From Bacteroidota bacterium (lineage in GTDB: Bacteria; Bacteroidota; Bacteroidia; B-17B0; Aurantibacillaceae), in NCBI GenBank assembly GCA_025363015.1, contig JANYEQ010000124.1:1-64000 (forward strand): a DNA stretch of 64,000 bases, written 5' to 3'. Below are positions 7,966 to 17,111 of the stretch, piece after piece; within the stretch, counting starts at the first letter, position 1, and each line of letters starts with the position of its first letter. The position numbers were made by a program, and so were the translations under genes. Below the pieces are notes generated by a model, which saw only the letters and a program-made list of their open reading frames with translations, did not search any database and was not told the DNA's origin.

Positions 7966-9360
7966 ATGAAAGGTCTTTTAATAATAAGCGCACTGGGCAT
8001 CATCGCCATGTTAGCCGAAATTTTTAAATTTAAAAAATTATTACTTCCAATTGTATTGTTGGGAATTGTAGCAGCTTACGCTTTTAATTTTATGGAGTGG
8101 AATACAAGTATGAGTATTTCGTACTTTGATAACATGATTGCGTTTGATAAAATGGGAATTGCATTTTCAGGAATTATTTTAGCTACCGCTTTTTTTTGGT
8201 TTATTTTAGCAAACGATTATTTTGAGGAAGACAGCAACACGGTTGACCATTTTGCATTAGTATTATTTGCCTTGGTTGGTGCTTTAATGCTAACATCCTT
8301 TAAAAACATGACCACTTTGTTTTTAGGAATAGAGATAATGAGTATTCCACTTTACGTATTGGCCGCCAGTAAAAAGAAAGATCTAAAAAGTAACGAAGCC
8401 GGTTTTAAATATTTAATTATGGGCTCGTTTGCAAGTGCATTTTTATTATTTGGTATTGCTTTAGTATATGGTGCTACGGGTAGTTTTGACATTATGCAAA
8501 TTAGAACCTACGTTAGTGCCAACTCACAATCTCTTCCATTATTTTTTAATGTAGGTATTGTAATGCTTTTAGTGGCTATGTGTTTTAAAGTAAGCGCTGC
8601 GCCCTTTCATTTTTGGGCGCCTGATGTATATGAGGGCTCGCCAACTTTAATTACTGCATTAATGAGTACTGTAGTTAAAACTGCTGCCTTTGCTGCGTTT
8701 TTACGCTTATTTATGGTAGGCTTTGCAGGGGTAAGCGAAATGTGGACAGGCGTACTTGCGGTAGTAGTTGCATTATCGTTGGTAATAGCTAACTTTTCTG
8801 CGGCTATGCAAAACAGTGTTAAGCGTATGTTGGCGTTTTCAAGTATTAGTCACGCTGCATTTATGTTAATGATTATTTTAGCCAATGTAAGAAGTAACCT
8901 ATCTGTAAATGCATTAATTTATTATTCACTAGCTTACAGTTTTGGAAGTATAGCTGCCTTTGGCATTGTTTATAATGTTACGCGCAATGGCAATCAAAAC
9001 ACAGATGCTTTTAACGGATTAGCAAAACGTAATCCAACAATGGCATTTTGTATGGCAGTGGCCATGTTGTCCTTAGCAGGTATTCCAATTACTTCAGGCT
9101 TTTTTGCTAAATACTTTGTATTTACAGCAATGATTACCACGCCTTATAAATGGTTATTAATATTAGCAGTTATTACTTCAGCCGTTGGTGCGTATTATTA
9201 TTTAAAAGTAATTATTGCCATGTATTTTAAAACACAAGTAGCAGAAACCGAAACCATACAAGTAGAAAAATCACAAACTTTAGTTATTGTATTAACTACC
9301 CTAGTAACCCTTGTAATTGGTATTGTACCTGGCTTGGTAGCAAATATGTTTAAGGTTTAA
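7966..9360 (+). CDS. nuoN: NADH-quinone oxidoreductase subunit N
   Basis: This is the third antiporter-like subunit of complex I and the last gene of the operon here. The 464-residue protein shows LGIEIMSIPLYVLAA (conserved glutamate, about residue 120), KVSAAPFHFWAPDVYEGSPT (about 205-225) and MQNSVKRMLAFSSISHAAFM (about 285-305). The 252 bases downstream (9361-9612) contain no gene and no convincing terminator. Confidence 0.97.
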   Translation: MKGLLIISALGIIAMLAEIFKFKKLLLPIVLLGIVAAYAFNFMEWNTSMSISYFDNMIAFDKMGIAFSGIILATAFFWFILANDYFEEDSNTVDHFALVLFALVGALMLTSFKNMTTLFLGIEIMSIPLYVLAASKKKDLKSNEAGFKYLIMGSFASAFLLFGIALVYGATGSFDIMQIRTYVSANSQSLPLFFNVGIVMLLVAMCFKVSAAPFHFWAPDVYEGSPTLITALMSTVVKTAAFAAFLRLFMVGFAGVSEMWTGVLAVVVALSLVIANFSAAMQNSVKRMLAFSSISHAAFMLMIILANVRSNLSVNALIYYSLAYSFGSIAAFGIVYNVTRNGNQNTDAFNGLAKRNPTMAFCMAVAMLSLAGIPITSGFFAKYFVFTAMITTPYKWLLILAVITSAVGAYYYLKVIIAMYFKTQVAETETIQVEKSQTLVIVLTTLVTLVIGIVPGLVANMFKV

Positions 9361-9612
9361 TTTCCTAAAACTAATATCAATAATTACAGGCTTCTTTCAG
9401 GTTTATAGCAAAGATTTATTAAAATAATTTATCTGCTTTAGTACTTATAATAAATTTATGTGCAGTAATTCTAATCCCACTTTTTATCTAAATTAGCGCA
9501 TTTAAAATACTCCCTTCAAATTCGTGTAAATTTTTCAAAGGTATTAACTCAATCATCCGCTAGTTTATGAACTTTTTAGTTTCGCGTTTTTTATATATCT
9601 TGTCTCTAAATT

Positions 9613-11724
9613 ATGAAGCTATTTAGATTTGTACTTTTTTTAGTGGGTATGCTATTTAATGTTTCTACGTATTGTTCGGTGGAACAAGATTCATTGGTGC
9701 TTTATAAAAACTTAAGGCAAGCCTCTTCTAACCCATTAAAAGCACAAGCAAACATCGCCTTAGCTAAATTCTTTTTAGCGCGTAACTTATCGCAAGCTCA
9801 AAACTTTGTAAACGCTGCCAAATCATTATCGCAAAGTAGCAGTAGTAACGAGGGCTTGGCAGATGCTTTTTGTGTAGAAGGTGAAATTAACTACCTATTG
9901 GGTAATTATGCTTTATCTAAAAGTAATTATACCGAAGCTTTATCCCATATTAATAAAGCAACCCAACCACTCAGTATGGGCGATGTGTATTCGGGACTTG
10001 GTAAAAATGCGTATAAGCTGGATGAGTTTGATGCGGCCTTGACACACTATAGCGAAGCACTTTCTATTTTTGAAAAACATAATTATAAAGATGGACTTGC
10101 GGGTGTATATATAAATTTAGGATTGCTTTATGAAGATATGCTAAATCAAGAGCAAGCGATTGAATATTATAATAAAGCGTTAACCATTTCTATTGATAAT
10201 AATGATATCGTAGCGGAAGCGTCTTGTTATACTAATTTAGGAAATATTTATTGCGATCAAAAAAAATATGAAAAAGCCATTGAAGCTCTTCAATTATCCT
10301 TAAAACTCAAGCGTTCCATTGGCAACAAAAAAGGCGAGGGTTCATCTTTAAATAATTTAGGCGCTACCTATTATGCCATGCATCAAGAAGATAAGGCCTT
10401 ATACTATTTTTTAGAGGCGTACAAAATTTATATAAATTTAAACGACTATAAAAGTAGTTTTCCATCATGTAATAATATTGGTTCCATTTATCACGAAAAA
10501 AAACAGTACGATAAGGCCATGGAGTATTATTTAAAATCGTATAATATTTCCTTAAAACTTGGTTCTATTTCAAAAAAAATACTGTGTTTAGAAAGTCTAA
10601 CTCTGCTTAACCGAGATGTGGGTAATTATAAACAGGCTACCGATTTTAGTATTGAATGCTTAAGCTTAAAAGATACGCTCTATAATAAAGACCAAGCCGA
10701 AAATACTACCGAAATGCAAACGCGTTTTTCAACCGAAAAAAAGCAACAAGAAAACGAAATATTAAATTTAAAAGTAAAGAGCGAGTCGTTTATAAAAACC
10801 ATTTTTATTATCGCCGCTTCGTTATTGTTAGCCCTCGCTTTTTTTATTTTTAGGGGTTTACAACAAAAACAAAAAGCTAACACTGCCCTTGAAGAAAAAA
10901 ATAAAATAATTGAAGAACAAAAACAAACTGTAGAACATCAAAAACATGTTGTTGAAGAACAAAATAAAGATATAATGGATAGTATACGCTACGCTGAACG
11001 AATACAAACCGCTATTTTACCACCCGAAAAGCAATGGTATAGCTTGTTACCTCAATCATTTGTGTTTTATAAACCTAAGGATGTTTTAAGTGGTGATTTT
11101 TACTGGATAGAACAAAAAGGTGATTTTATATTTGTGGCAGCCGCTGATTGCACTGGGCATGGTGTACCCGGAGCGTTAATTTCTATTGTTAATTATAATT
11201 TATTAAACAAAGCTGTTCTTGAAAAAGATTTAAATGATCCAGCAGATATTTTAAATTATGTCAATCATCAATTAACATTGGCATTGCATCAAACCTTTCA
11301 AGAATCGTCGGTTAAGGATGGAATGGATATTTCATTATGTATATTAAATACTAAAACTTTTGAACTTCAATTTGCTGGAGCTAATAACCCTATTTACATT
11401 ATCCAACAACATGAATTAAAGCAATTAAATGCTGATAAATTTCCGGTTGGTGCTTTTATTGAAGAGCAGGTGCAAAGCTTTACAACAAAGACTTTTCAAA
11501 TGCAAAAAAACAGTTTATTATACTTGTTTTCCGATGGCTACCCCGACCAATTTGGAGGAGAAAAAGGTAAAAAATTTATGAGTAAAAATTTAAAAACTTT
11601 ACTCATAAATAACGCTCATTTACCAATGCCTCAACAAAAACAACTATTAGAAAGTACATTTAAAAATTGGGTTGGTGATTTAGAACAAGTGGATGATGTT
11701 ACTGTAATTGGAGTGAGAGTATAA
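9613..11724 (+). CDS. TPR sensor / SpoIIE-type PP2C serine phosphatase, membrane anchored
   Basis: This 703-residue protein probably dephosphorylates a regulatory phosphoprotein in response to an envelope signal. The layout is: signal peptide (1-22), about seven TPR units (about 85-350, for example LGNIYCDQKKYEKAIEALQLSL), a transmembrane helix (about 393-414), a coiled coil rich in EEQK/EHQK (about 420-455), a linker with DSIRYAERIQTAILP (456-470), then a PP2C/SpoIIE domain (about 480-703). The metal-binding acidic residues are visible in SGDFYW (494-499), ADCTGHGVPGA (511-521), SDGYPDQFGG (640-649) and QVDDV (692-696). It stands alone with flanks of 252 and 220 bases. The probable substrates are SiaC-type proteins, three of which are encoded in this window; that link is inferred. 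Confidence 0.9.
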   Translation: MKLFRFVLFLVGMLFNVSTYCSVEQDSLVLYKNLRQASSNPLKAQANIALAKFFLARNLSQAQNFVNAAKSLSQSSSSNEGLADAFCVEGEINYLLGNYALSKSNYTEALSHINKATQPLSMGDVYSGLGKNAYKLDEFDAALTHYSEALSIFEKHNYKDGLAGVYINLGLLYEDMLNQEQAIEYYNKALTISIDNNDIVAEASCYTNLGNIYCDQKKYEKAIEALQLSLKLKRSIGNKKGEGSSLNNLGATYYAMHQEDKALYYFLEAYKIYINLNDYKSSFPSCNNIGSIYHEKKQYDKAMEYYLKSYNISLKLGSISKKILCLESLTLLNRDVGNYKQATDFSIECLSLKDTLYNKDQAENTTEMQTRFSTEKKQQENEILNLKVKSESFIKTIFIIAASLLLALAFFIFRGLQQKQKANTALEEKNKIIEEQKQTVEHQKHVVEEQNKDIMDSIRYAERIQTAILPPEKQWYSLLPQSFVFYKPKDVLSGDFYWIEQKGDFIFVAAADCTGHGVPGALISIVNYNLLNKAVLEKDLNDPADILNYVNHQLTLALHQTFQESSVKDGMDISLCILNTKTFELQFAGANNPIYIIQQHELKQLNADKFPVGAFIEEQVQSFTTKTFQMQKNSLLYLFSDGYPDQFGGEKGKKFMSKNLKTLLINNAHLPMPQQKQLLESTFKNWVGDLEQVDDVTVIGVRV

Positions 11725-11944
11725 TTAATTTCCCATTAAATAGTTTATCTAACCTCCCGCCTCCGTATCCCTACATCTAATTTAAATGTTGCGTCACCTA
11801 ATGCTTAGCTATAAAGGGCTTTATATATTATAGTAATTAAATTTGTATTTACAAAGTATAATTTCTCTTGCCGTATTTTTTCTTATTTACAATTAAATTT
11901 AAGTTGTAAATTTAAACTCTAAGCAAAAATTAGTATTACAACTT

Positions 11945-13468
11945 ATGCAACCATTATTTTTATACAACACTCTTTTGCGCAAAAAAGAAGAATTTAAAGC
12001 TATTAATCCGCCATTTGTAGGCTTGTATGTTTGTGGACCAACTTTATACAGCGATGTACATATTGGTAATTGCCGCACATTTACCTCGTTTGATATTATG
12101 TACCGTTACCTTTTGCATATTGGCTATAAAGTGCGTTACGTGCGCAATATTACCGATGTTGGGCATATGGAAAACGAAGATGCAGCAACAGGCGAAGACC
12201 GAATTGGTAAACAAGCGCGCTTAAAACAATTAGAACCAATGGAAATTGTGCAACGCTATTCTTTTGGTTTTAGAGAGGTAATGAGCTTATTTAATATATT
12301 ACCTCCAAGTATTGAACCAACCGCATCGGGGCATATAATTGAGCAGATAGAAATGACTCAAAAAATAATTGACCAAGGTTATGCCTACGAAAAAGATGGT
12401 AACGTTTATTTTGATGTAGAAAAGTTTTCGAAAACAAATAATTACGGTATTCTTTCGGGACGAAACCTAGAAGACCAATTAAATAACACCCGAGATTTAG
12501 ATGGACAAGAAGAAAAAAAGGGGCGTTTAGATTTTGCCTTATGGAAAAAAGCAAAACCCGAACACATTATGCGTTGGAATTCGCCGTGGGGCGAAGGTTT
12601 TCCTGGTTGGCATATTGAGTGTAGTGCCATGAGTAAAAAATATTTAGGCGAAACCTTTGATATACACGGCGGCGGAATGGATTTAATACCTACCCATCAC
12701 ACCAACGAAATAGCACAAAACATTGGTTGTTGTGGTGCTGCACCTGTAAATTATTGGGTACATACCAACATGCTTACACTTAATGGGCAAAAAATGTCGC
12801 GCAGTTTGGGCAATGTATTTTTACCTGCTGAATTATTTAGCGGTATGAAACTGGCAGAAGACTCGCCGAGTGCTACACCCTCACAAGCAAAATTAAACGG
12901 CAAACATCCGCTTTTTGAAAAAGCGTTTAGCCCAATGGCCGTACGTTTTTTTATGATGCAAACCCATTACCGAAGTACTTTAGATTTTAGCAACGAAGCC
13001 TTACAAGCCAGCGAAAAAGGGTTTGAGCGTTTAATGGAAGCTTATAAAACGCTACAAACAATACCTGCATCAACAACTTCAAGCGAAGATGTTAAAGGAA
13101 TTGAGGCAAAATGCTATGCGGCTATGAACGATGATTTTAATACCTCGGTATTAATAGCCGAATTATTTGATGTAGTAAAAATAATAAATTCTACCAATGA
13201 TAGAAAAACACAGTTAACCCAAGCTGATATAGATTTACTAAAAACCATTTACCAGCATTTTGTATTTGATATAATGGGCTTAAAAATTGAAACCGAAAAC
13301 GATAAAACTACTGTAGTACTAGATAAAGTAATACACCTGGTATTAGATATTAGAAACGATGCTAAAACTAACAAAAACTTTAGCCTTAGCGATAAAATTA
13401 GAGACAATTTAAACAGTGCTGGCGTTACTATAAAAGATGGTAAAGAAGGAAGCAGTTGGAAAATTTAA
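11945..13468 (+). CDS. cysS: Cysteinyl-tRNA synthetase
   Basis: This enzyme charges tRNA-Cys with cysteine in the cytoplasm. The 507-residue class I synthetase shows CGPTLYSDVHIGNCRTF (HIGH-type motif and first zinc cysteine, about residues 30-46), WHIECSAMSKKYLG with HGGGMDLIPTHHTNEIAQ (zinc and amino-acid site, about 222-260), and KMSRS (KMSKS-type loop, about residue 282). Full length. Upstream, 11885-11911 can form a small ATTTACAA/TTGTAAAT hairpin of unknown role. The gene converges with the divIC-like gene, 10 bases away. Confidence 0.97.
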   Translation: MQPLFLYNTLLRKKEEFKAINPPFVGLYVCGPTLYSDVHIGNCRTFTSFDIMYRYLLHIGYKVRYVRNITDVGHMENEDAATGEDRIGKQARLKQLEPMEIVQRYSFGFREVMSLFNILPPSIEPTASGHIIEQIEMTQKIIDQGYAYEKDGNVYFDVEKFSKTNNYGILSGRNLEDQLNNTRDLDGQEEKKGRLDFALWKKAKPEHIMRWNSPWGEGFPGWHIECSAMSKKYLGETFDIHGGGMDLIPTHHTNEIAQNIGCCGAAPVNYWVHTNMLTLNGQKMSRSLGNVFLPAELFSGMKLAEDSPSATPSQAKLNGKHPLFEKAFSPMAVRFFMMQTHYRSTLDFSNEALQASEKGFERLMEAYKTLQTIPASTTSSEDVKGIEAKCYAAMNDDFNTSVLIAELFDVVKIINSTNDRKTQLTQADIDLLKTIYQHFVFDIMGLKIETENDKTTVVLDKVIHLVLDIRNDAKTNKNFSLSDKIRDNLNSAGVTIKDGKEGSSWKI

Positions 13469-13478
13469 TTTAAAAAAA

Positions 13479-13763
13479 CTATTTTGTAACAAAAATAAAA
13501 ACATCTTCGTTATCAGCTTTCATTAAATATTTTTCGCGAGCAAATGTTTCTAAACTTTTTTTATTCGTTTGCAATTCGCTTAATTGAAATTTATTACTTT
13601 CTATTTCGCTTAAATAATAGTTTTTTTCTTTTTCTAATTTTTTGCATTTATTAACTAAATCTAATTGCGTAAACACATCGTTTTTATCAAAAAACAATAC
13701 CCACACAATTAACCCGCAAATAGTTAAAAAATACTTATTCTTTATTAAATTAAATAAAAACAT
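13479..13763 (-). CDS. Septum formation initiator family protein (DivIC/FtsB-like)
   Basis: This is a 94-residue bitopic membrane protein, expected to act in cell division by bridging FtsL/FtsQ-type proteins. It has one transmembrane helix near residues 10-26, a coiled coil (about 35-75, LEKEKNYYLSEIESNKFQLS) and the family-typical end LETFAREKYLMKADNEDVFI. The FAREKY...K..ED pattern is the DivIC/FtsB signature. It is a single gene, convergent with cysS. The next gene upstream points away, so its promoter lies in the 49 bases 13764-13812. Confidence 0.88.
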   Translation of the reverse strand: MFLFNLIKNKYFLTICGLIVWVLFFDKNDVFTQLDLVNKCKKLEKEKNYYLSEIESNKFQLSELQTNKKSLETFAREKYLMKADNEDVFIFVTK

Positions 13764-13812
13764 ATTACATTAGTTTACTCAAATTTAAACATAAATTAAA
13801 GTACAATTTTAA

Positions 13813-14574
13813 ATGAAAATTATTTTTTTAAAAACAACACTGTTAATAATTATTGGCGTTTACTTTTCGTCTTTTATAATTAAACAAGTTGGCACATTTA
13901 AAACATCACAAATTAAAAATGCCCGTGTAATGCTGGCTTACAACACTAAATGGAACGATTTAAAAACATTAATGGTTAAAAAAAATATTAACCCCTTAAA
14001 TTTTTCTGTATATTTTAGAGTATTTAAGCAAGAAAAAGCATTTGAAATTTGGATAAAAAACGGTACCGATACCAAATATCAATTACTAAAAACAATTTCT
14101 ATTTGTGCCTCCAGTGGCGATTTGGGACCAAAACGTAAAGAAGGCGATGGGCAAGTACCTGAAGGGTTTTATGAAATTAGTGCCTTTAACCCTAATAGTA
14201 ATTATAATCTATCTCTAAAAGTAAATTACCCTAATGCTGCTGATATAATAAAAGGCACAGGTTATAAATTGGGTGGCGATATTATGGTGCATGGCGAGTG
14301 TGTTACCATTGGTTGTATTCCCCTGCAAAACGAGCCTATTAGAGAGGTGTACATATTAGGTGTAGAAGCACATAACCGAAAAAAAACTATTCATATTGAT
14401 ATTTTTCCATGCAAATTTACCAAAGAGAACGAGGAAGCATTATCTAAAAATTATGGCAAGGATAAACTAAAATTTTGGGAAACCTTAAAAGAGGGGTATT
14501 TATATTTTGAAACGCACAAATGGTTGCCAAAAGTAAATGTTAGTAAAAATGGAGATTATACATTTGAAAACTAA
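13813..14574 (+). CDS. Periplasmic murein L,D-transpeptidase (YkuD fold, YafK-like)
   Basis: This is probably a cell-wall enzyme that forms or exchanges L,D-peptide links, or anchors proteins, in peptidoglycan. The 253-residue protein has an N-terminal signal anchor (about 5-24). The catalytic motif HGECVTIGC runs from His160-Gly161 to Cys168, matching HG...S/T-x-GC of YkuD domains. A YafK-type substrate strand (VPEGFYEISAFNPNSNYNLS) lies upstream in the protein. It overlaps the following lipoprotein gene by 11 bases, which suggests translational coupling. Confidence 0.9.
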   Translation: MKIIFLKTTLLIIIGVYFSSFIIKQVGTFKTSQIKNARVMLAYNTKWNDLKTLMVKKNINPLNFSVYFRVFKQEKAFEIWIKNGTDTKYQLLKTISICASSGDLGPKRKEGDGQVPEGFYEISAFNPNSNYNLSLKVNYPNAADIIKGTGYKLGGDIMVHGECVTIGCIPLQNEPIREVYILGVEAHNRKKTIHIDIFPCKFTKENEEALSKNYGKDKLKFWETLKEGYLYFETHKWLPKVNVSKNGDYTFEN

Positions 14575-14977
14575 AAAATATATTTATTTTAGTTTAGTTA
14601 TTATTTTAGCTACAAGTTGTGGTACTAATAAAAATGAAGAAACGTTGCCTAATGCTGTTTTAGATAAAAAAACATTCGCCACAGTTTTAACCCGTTTTTT
14701 AATTGCCGAAAGTGCTACCAACTTAAATATTAAAAATGCTGATATTACAAAATTCGATTCAGTATATGCCTTTAATCCATTAAAAGAAAATAACATTACT
14801 AAAGCGCAATACAATTTAACACTTGCTTTTTACGCCAAGTACCCAAAGCTTTATAAAGAAGTATATGATGATGCCTTACAACAATTAAGCGAACTTCAAA
14901 CTCAAAAAAGAGCCGTAACTGTTGCCGATTCTATAAACAAAATAAAAAAAGATACCCTCCTTAAAAATGCCAAGTAA
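14564..14977 (+). CDS. DUF4296-type lipoprotein
   Basis: This is a small exported lipoprotein of unknown function found in Bacteroidota. I choose the TTG at 14564 (137 residues), because it gives a compact signal peptide MKTKKYIYFSLVIILATSC with the lipobox ending at the cysteine. Longer in-frame starts (14537, 14549) add charged residues before the signal. The body has the DUF4296 pattern: a helix near LTRFLIAES, then FYAKYPKLYKEVYDDALQQL. The gene overlaps its upstream neighbour by 11 bases and trmB by 11 bases, so the three genes are probably cotranscribed. No partner is evident. Confidence 0.75.
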   Translation: MKTKKYIYFSLVIILATSCGTNKNEETLPNAVLDKKTFATVLTRFLIAESATNLNIKNADITKFDSVYAFNPLKENNITKAQYNLTLAFYAKYPKLYKEVYDDALQQLSELQTQKRAVTVADSINKIKKDTLLKNAK

Positions 14978-15638
14978 ACAAGAAAAATTTGCCGAATTAG
15001 AAACATTTAAAAACTGTTTTAAATTTCATTTTCAAAATATTAGTGTAGGCTTTAATCAAAAAGGCAATTGGCTAACAAATTATTTTAACAACAATAATCC
15101 TATTGTATTAGAGTTAGGCTGTGGCAAAGGCGAGTACACCATTGGCTTAGCCCAAAAAAATTCACAAAAAAACTATATTGGTGTTGATATTAAAGGGAAT
15201 AGAATTTGGACAGGCGCTAAACAAGCTATAACAAATGCCATGCAAAACGTTGCCTTTTTACGAAGCAAAATAGATTTTATAACTAATTGTTTTGCCCCAA
15301 ACGAAATTGACGAAATTTGGATTACCTTCCCTGACCCACAACCTCAAAAAACTCGTGCTCGCCAACGTTTAACACATCCTATTTTTTTAAATCGATACAA
15401 ACAATTTTTAAAACCAAATGGCCTAGTGCATTTAAAAACTGATAGTACGAGTTTGTATCAATTTACGCTACAAGTAATTGAAGAAAATAAATTACCTCTA
15501 ATTTGGCATACTAATGATTTATATAAAAATTGCCCCGCCGAGCGTAATGAATTAATAGAGATTAAAACCTACTACGAAACTTTATTTACAGGCAAAGGAG
15601 AAAATATAAAGTATATTTTGTTTAAATTAAATGAGTAG
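14967..15638 (+). CDS. trmB: tRNA (guanine-N7-)-methyltransferase
   Basis: This enzyme makes 7-methylguanosine at position 46 of tRNA variable loops using S-adenosylmethionine. The 223-residue protein carries the SAM-binding motif LELGCGKGEYTIGLA (about residues 49-63) and the diagnostic TrmB motif ITFPDPQPQKTRARQRLTHP (about 118-137), with the catalytic and tRNA-binding acidic residue in PDP. Full length. The start overlaps the DUF4296 gene by 11 bases. Confidence 0.95.
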   Translation: MPSKQEKFAELETFKNCFKFHFQNISVGFNQKGNWLTNYFNNNNPIVLELGCGKGEYTIGLAQKNSQKNYIGVDIKGNRIWTGAKQAITNAMQNVAFLRSKIDFITNCFAPNEIDEIWITFPDPQPQKTRARQRLTHPIFLNRYKQFLKPNGLVHLKTDSTSLYQFTLQVIEENKLPLIWHTNDLYKNCPAERNELIEIKTYYETLFTGKGENIKYILFKLNE

Positions 15639-15714
15639 TATTTTTTAAGGTAGCTTACTATACTATTTGTATATGACCAATAGATTATAATTTATTATCA
15701 AAAAAACTGGTAGG

Positions 15715-16455
15715 TTATTTTGAAAATAATTCTTCACAGCCATCCCAATTAATAATATTCCACCAAGCCTCAATATAATCTTTACGTTTGTTTTGATGTT
15801 TTAGGTAATAAGCATGTTCCCAAACATCTAAGCCTAAAATTAATTTACCTCTCTCGTCTCCTAATTGCATTAAAGGATTATCTTGGTTAGGTGTGGTTAC
15901 AATTTTTAAAACGCCTTTATCGTTTACAATTAACCAACACCAACCACTACCAAATAACTTTAAAGCTTTATCACTAAACTCAATTTTAAATTCGTCAAAG
16001 GTTTTAAAGTTGGCGTTTATAGCATTGTTTAATTTGCCTATTGGTTTATTAGCAATGCCTAATGGGTTTGGTTTTAATAATGTCCAAAATAAAGTATGGT
16101 TAAAATGCCCTCCCAAATTATTTCGTACGGCAACCGCCGTAGATTTATCAATGTGTGTACATTTTATTTCATCAGTACTTGCATAATCAATGTTGGTAGA
16201 TTTTAGAGCATTTAATTTATCTACGTAACCCTGATGATGTTTTGTGTAGTGAATCTCCATCGTTTGCTTATCAAAATAAGGCTCCAGGGCGCCATAAGAA
16301 TAAGGTAATTTTGTAAGAGTAAATGCATCATTAGTTTGAGCTTGATTCCCCAGCGATTCAATAGCGTTTAACTGATTATTGCTAATTAAGTTGGAGGTTA
16401 AACCTACCAAACCTAATAAGCTACTTTTTTTTAAGAAATCGCGACGGTTACTCAT
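15715..16455 (-). CDS. Fe/Mn superoxide dismutase with twin-arginine signal
   Basis: This enzyme converts superoxide to hydrogen peroxide and oxygen. The 246-residue protein begins MSNRRDFLKKSSLLGLVGL, a twin-arginine (RRxFLK) export signal running to about residue 31, so the enzyme probably works in the periplasm after folding with its metal. The metal ligands lie in MEIHYTKHHQGY (about 66-77), GGHFNHTLFW (about 115-124) and LDVWEHAYYLKHQ (about 208-220, Asp and His). Most family members are cytosolic and lack this leader. The gene starts 1 base after the stop of the biotinyl-domain gene, so the two are probably cotranscribed. Confidence 0.93.
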   Translation of the reverse strand: MSNRRDFLKKSSLLGLVGLTSNLISNNQLNAIESLGNQAQTNDAFTLTKLPYSYGALEPYFDKQTMEIHYTKHHQGYVDKLNALKSTNIDYASTDEIKCTHIDKSTAVAVRNNLGGHFNHTLFWTLLKPNPLGIANKPIGKLNNAINANFKTFDEFKIEFSDKALKLFGSGWCWLIVNDKGVLKIVTTPNQDNPLMQLGDERGKLILGLDVWEHAYYLKHQNKRKDYIEAWWNIINWDGCEELFSK

Positions 16456-16456
16456 A

Positions 16457-16966
16457 TTAAAATTGAATTAATAATTGATTTTTTTCAACGGCCACACCTT
16501 TTATAATAGCTATTTTTTTTATAATACCATCGGTAGGACTTTTTAAACTATTTTCCATTTTCATAGCTTCTAAAATAATAAGGGTATCGCCTTTTTTTAC
16601 AACATCGCCCTCCTTTACTAATACGTTTAATACCATGCCCGGCATGGGAGCTTTAATCTCAGAAACTTTTTTTGTAGCTAAATTATCTAAACCTAAATTA
16701 TGTAATAACTCATCGTACTTATCTTTTAGGCTTAAATTAAATTTTATCGAATTTATTTTTAGTGTCATTGTTTTCTGTTCGGCGTTTAATTTAACAACAT
16801 CCACATTATACGATTTATTATTGTATAAAATATGAAATTGATAGTCGTTAATTTTTAAAAAGTCACCCGAAATTAATTTATCATTCAACGTTCCTTCAAA
16901 CAAAGAATTATTAATTTTTAAGTTAGTTTTATAGGCGTTTACACCATTAGCTGTTATTGAATACAT
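16457..16966 (-). CDS. Biotin/lipoyl attachment domain protein (acyl-CoA carboxylase carrier type)
   Basis: This is probably the biotin carrier subunit of a propionyl- or methylcrotonyl-type acyl-CoA carboxylase. The 169-residue protein ends with a biotinyl domain (about 100-169): APMPGMVLNVLVKEGDVVKKG, then EAMKMEN with the biotin-accepting lysine. The N-terminal half is a poorly conserved beta-rich region found in stand-alone carriers. The carboxylase and carboxyltransferase partners are not adjacent. It is followed after 1 base by the sod gene, an unusual pairing. Confidence 0.85.
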   Translation of the reverse strand: MYSITANGVNAYKTNLKINNSLFEGTLNDKLISGDFLKINDYQFHILYNNKSYNVDVVKLNAEQKTMTLKINSIKFNLSLKDKYDELLHNLGLDNLATKKVSEIKAPMPGMVLNVLVKEGDVVKKGDTLIILEAMKMENSLKSPTDGIIKKIAIIKGVAVEKNQLLIQF

Positions 16967-17111
16967 GCAGTAAATTTAATAAAATGATGGGATATATAAT
17001 TTATTTAAATTAAATTTATTTTAAGTAATACGTTTTGCTATTTCAACTATAAGTATTAACTATTATATACTGTATTTAGTGAATGGCTTATATTGATAAT
17101 ATAAAAATAGT

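Noticed and set aside
9361-9612. RNA gene or riboswitch between nuoN and the TPR/PP2C gene
   Set aside because: I find no stable stem, tRNA-like or known riboswitch motif in these 252 bases.
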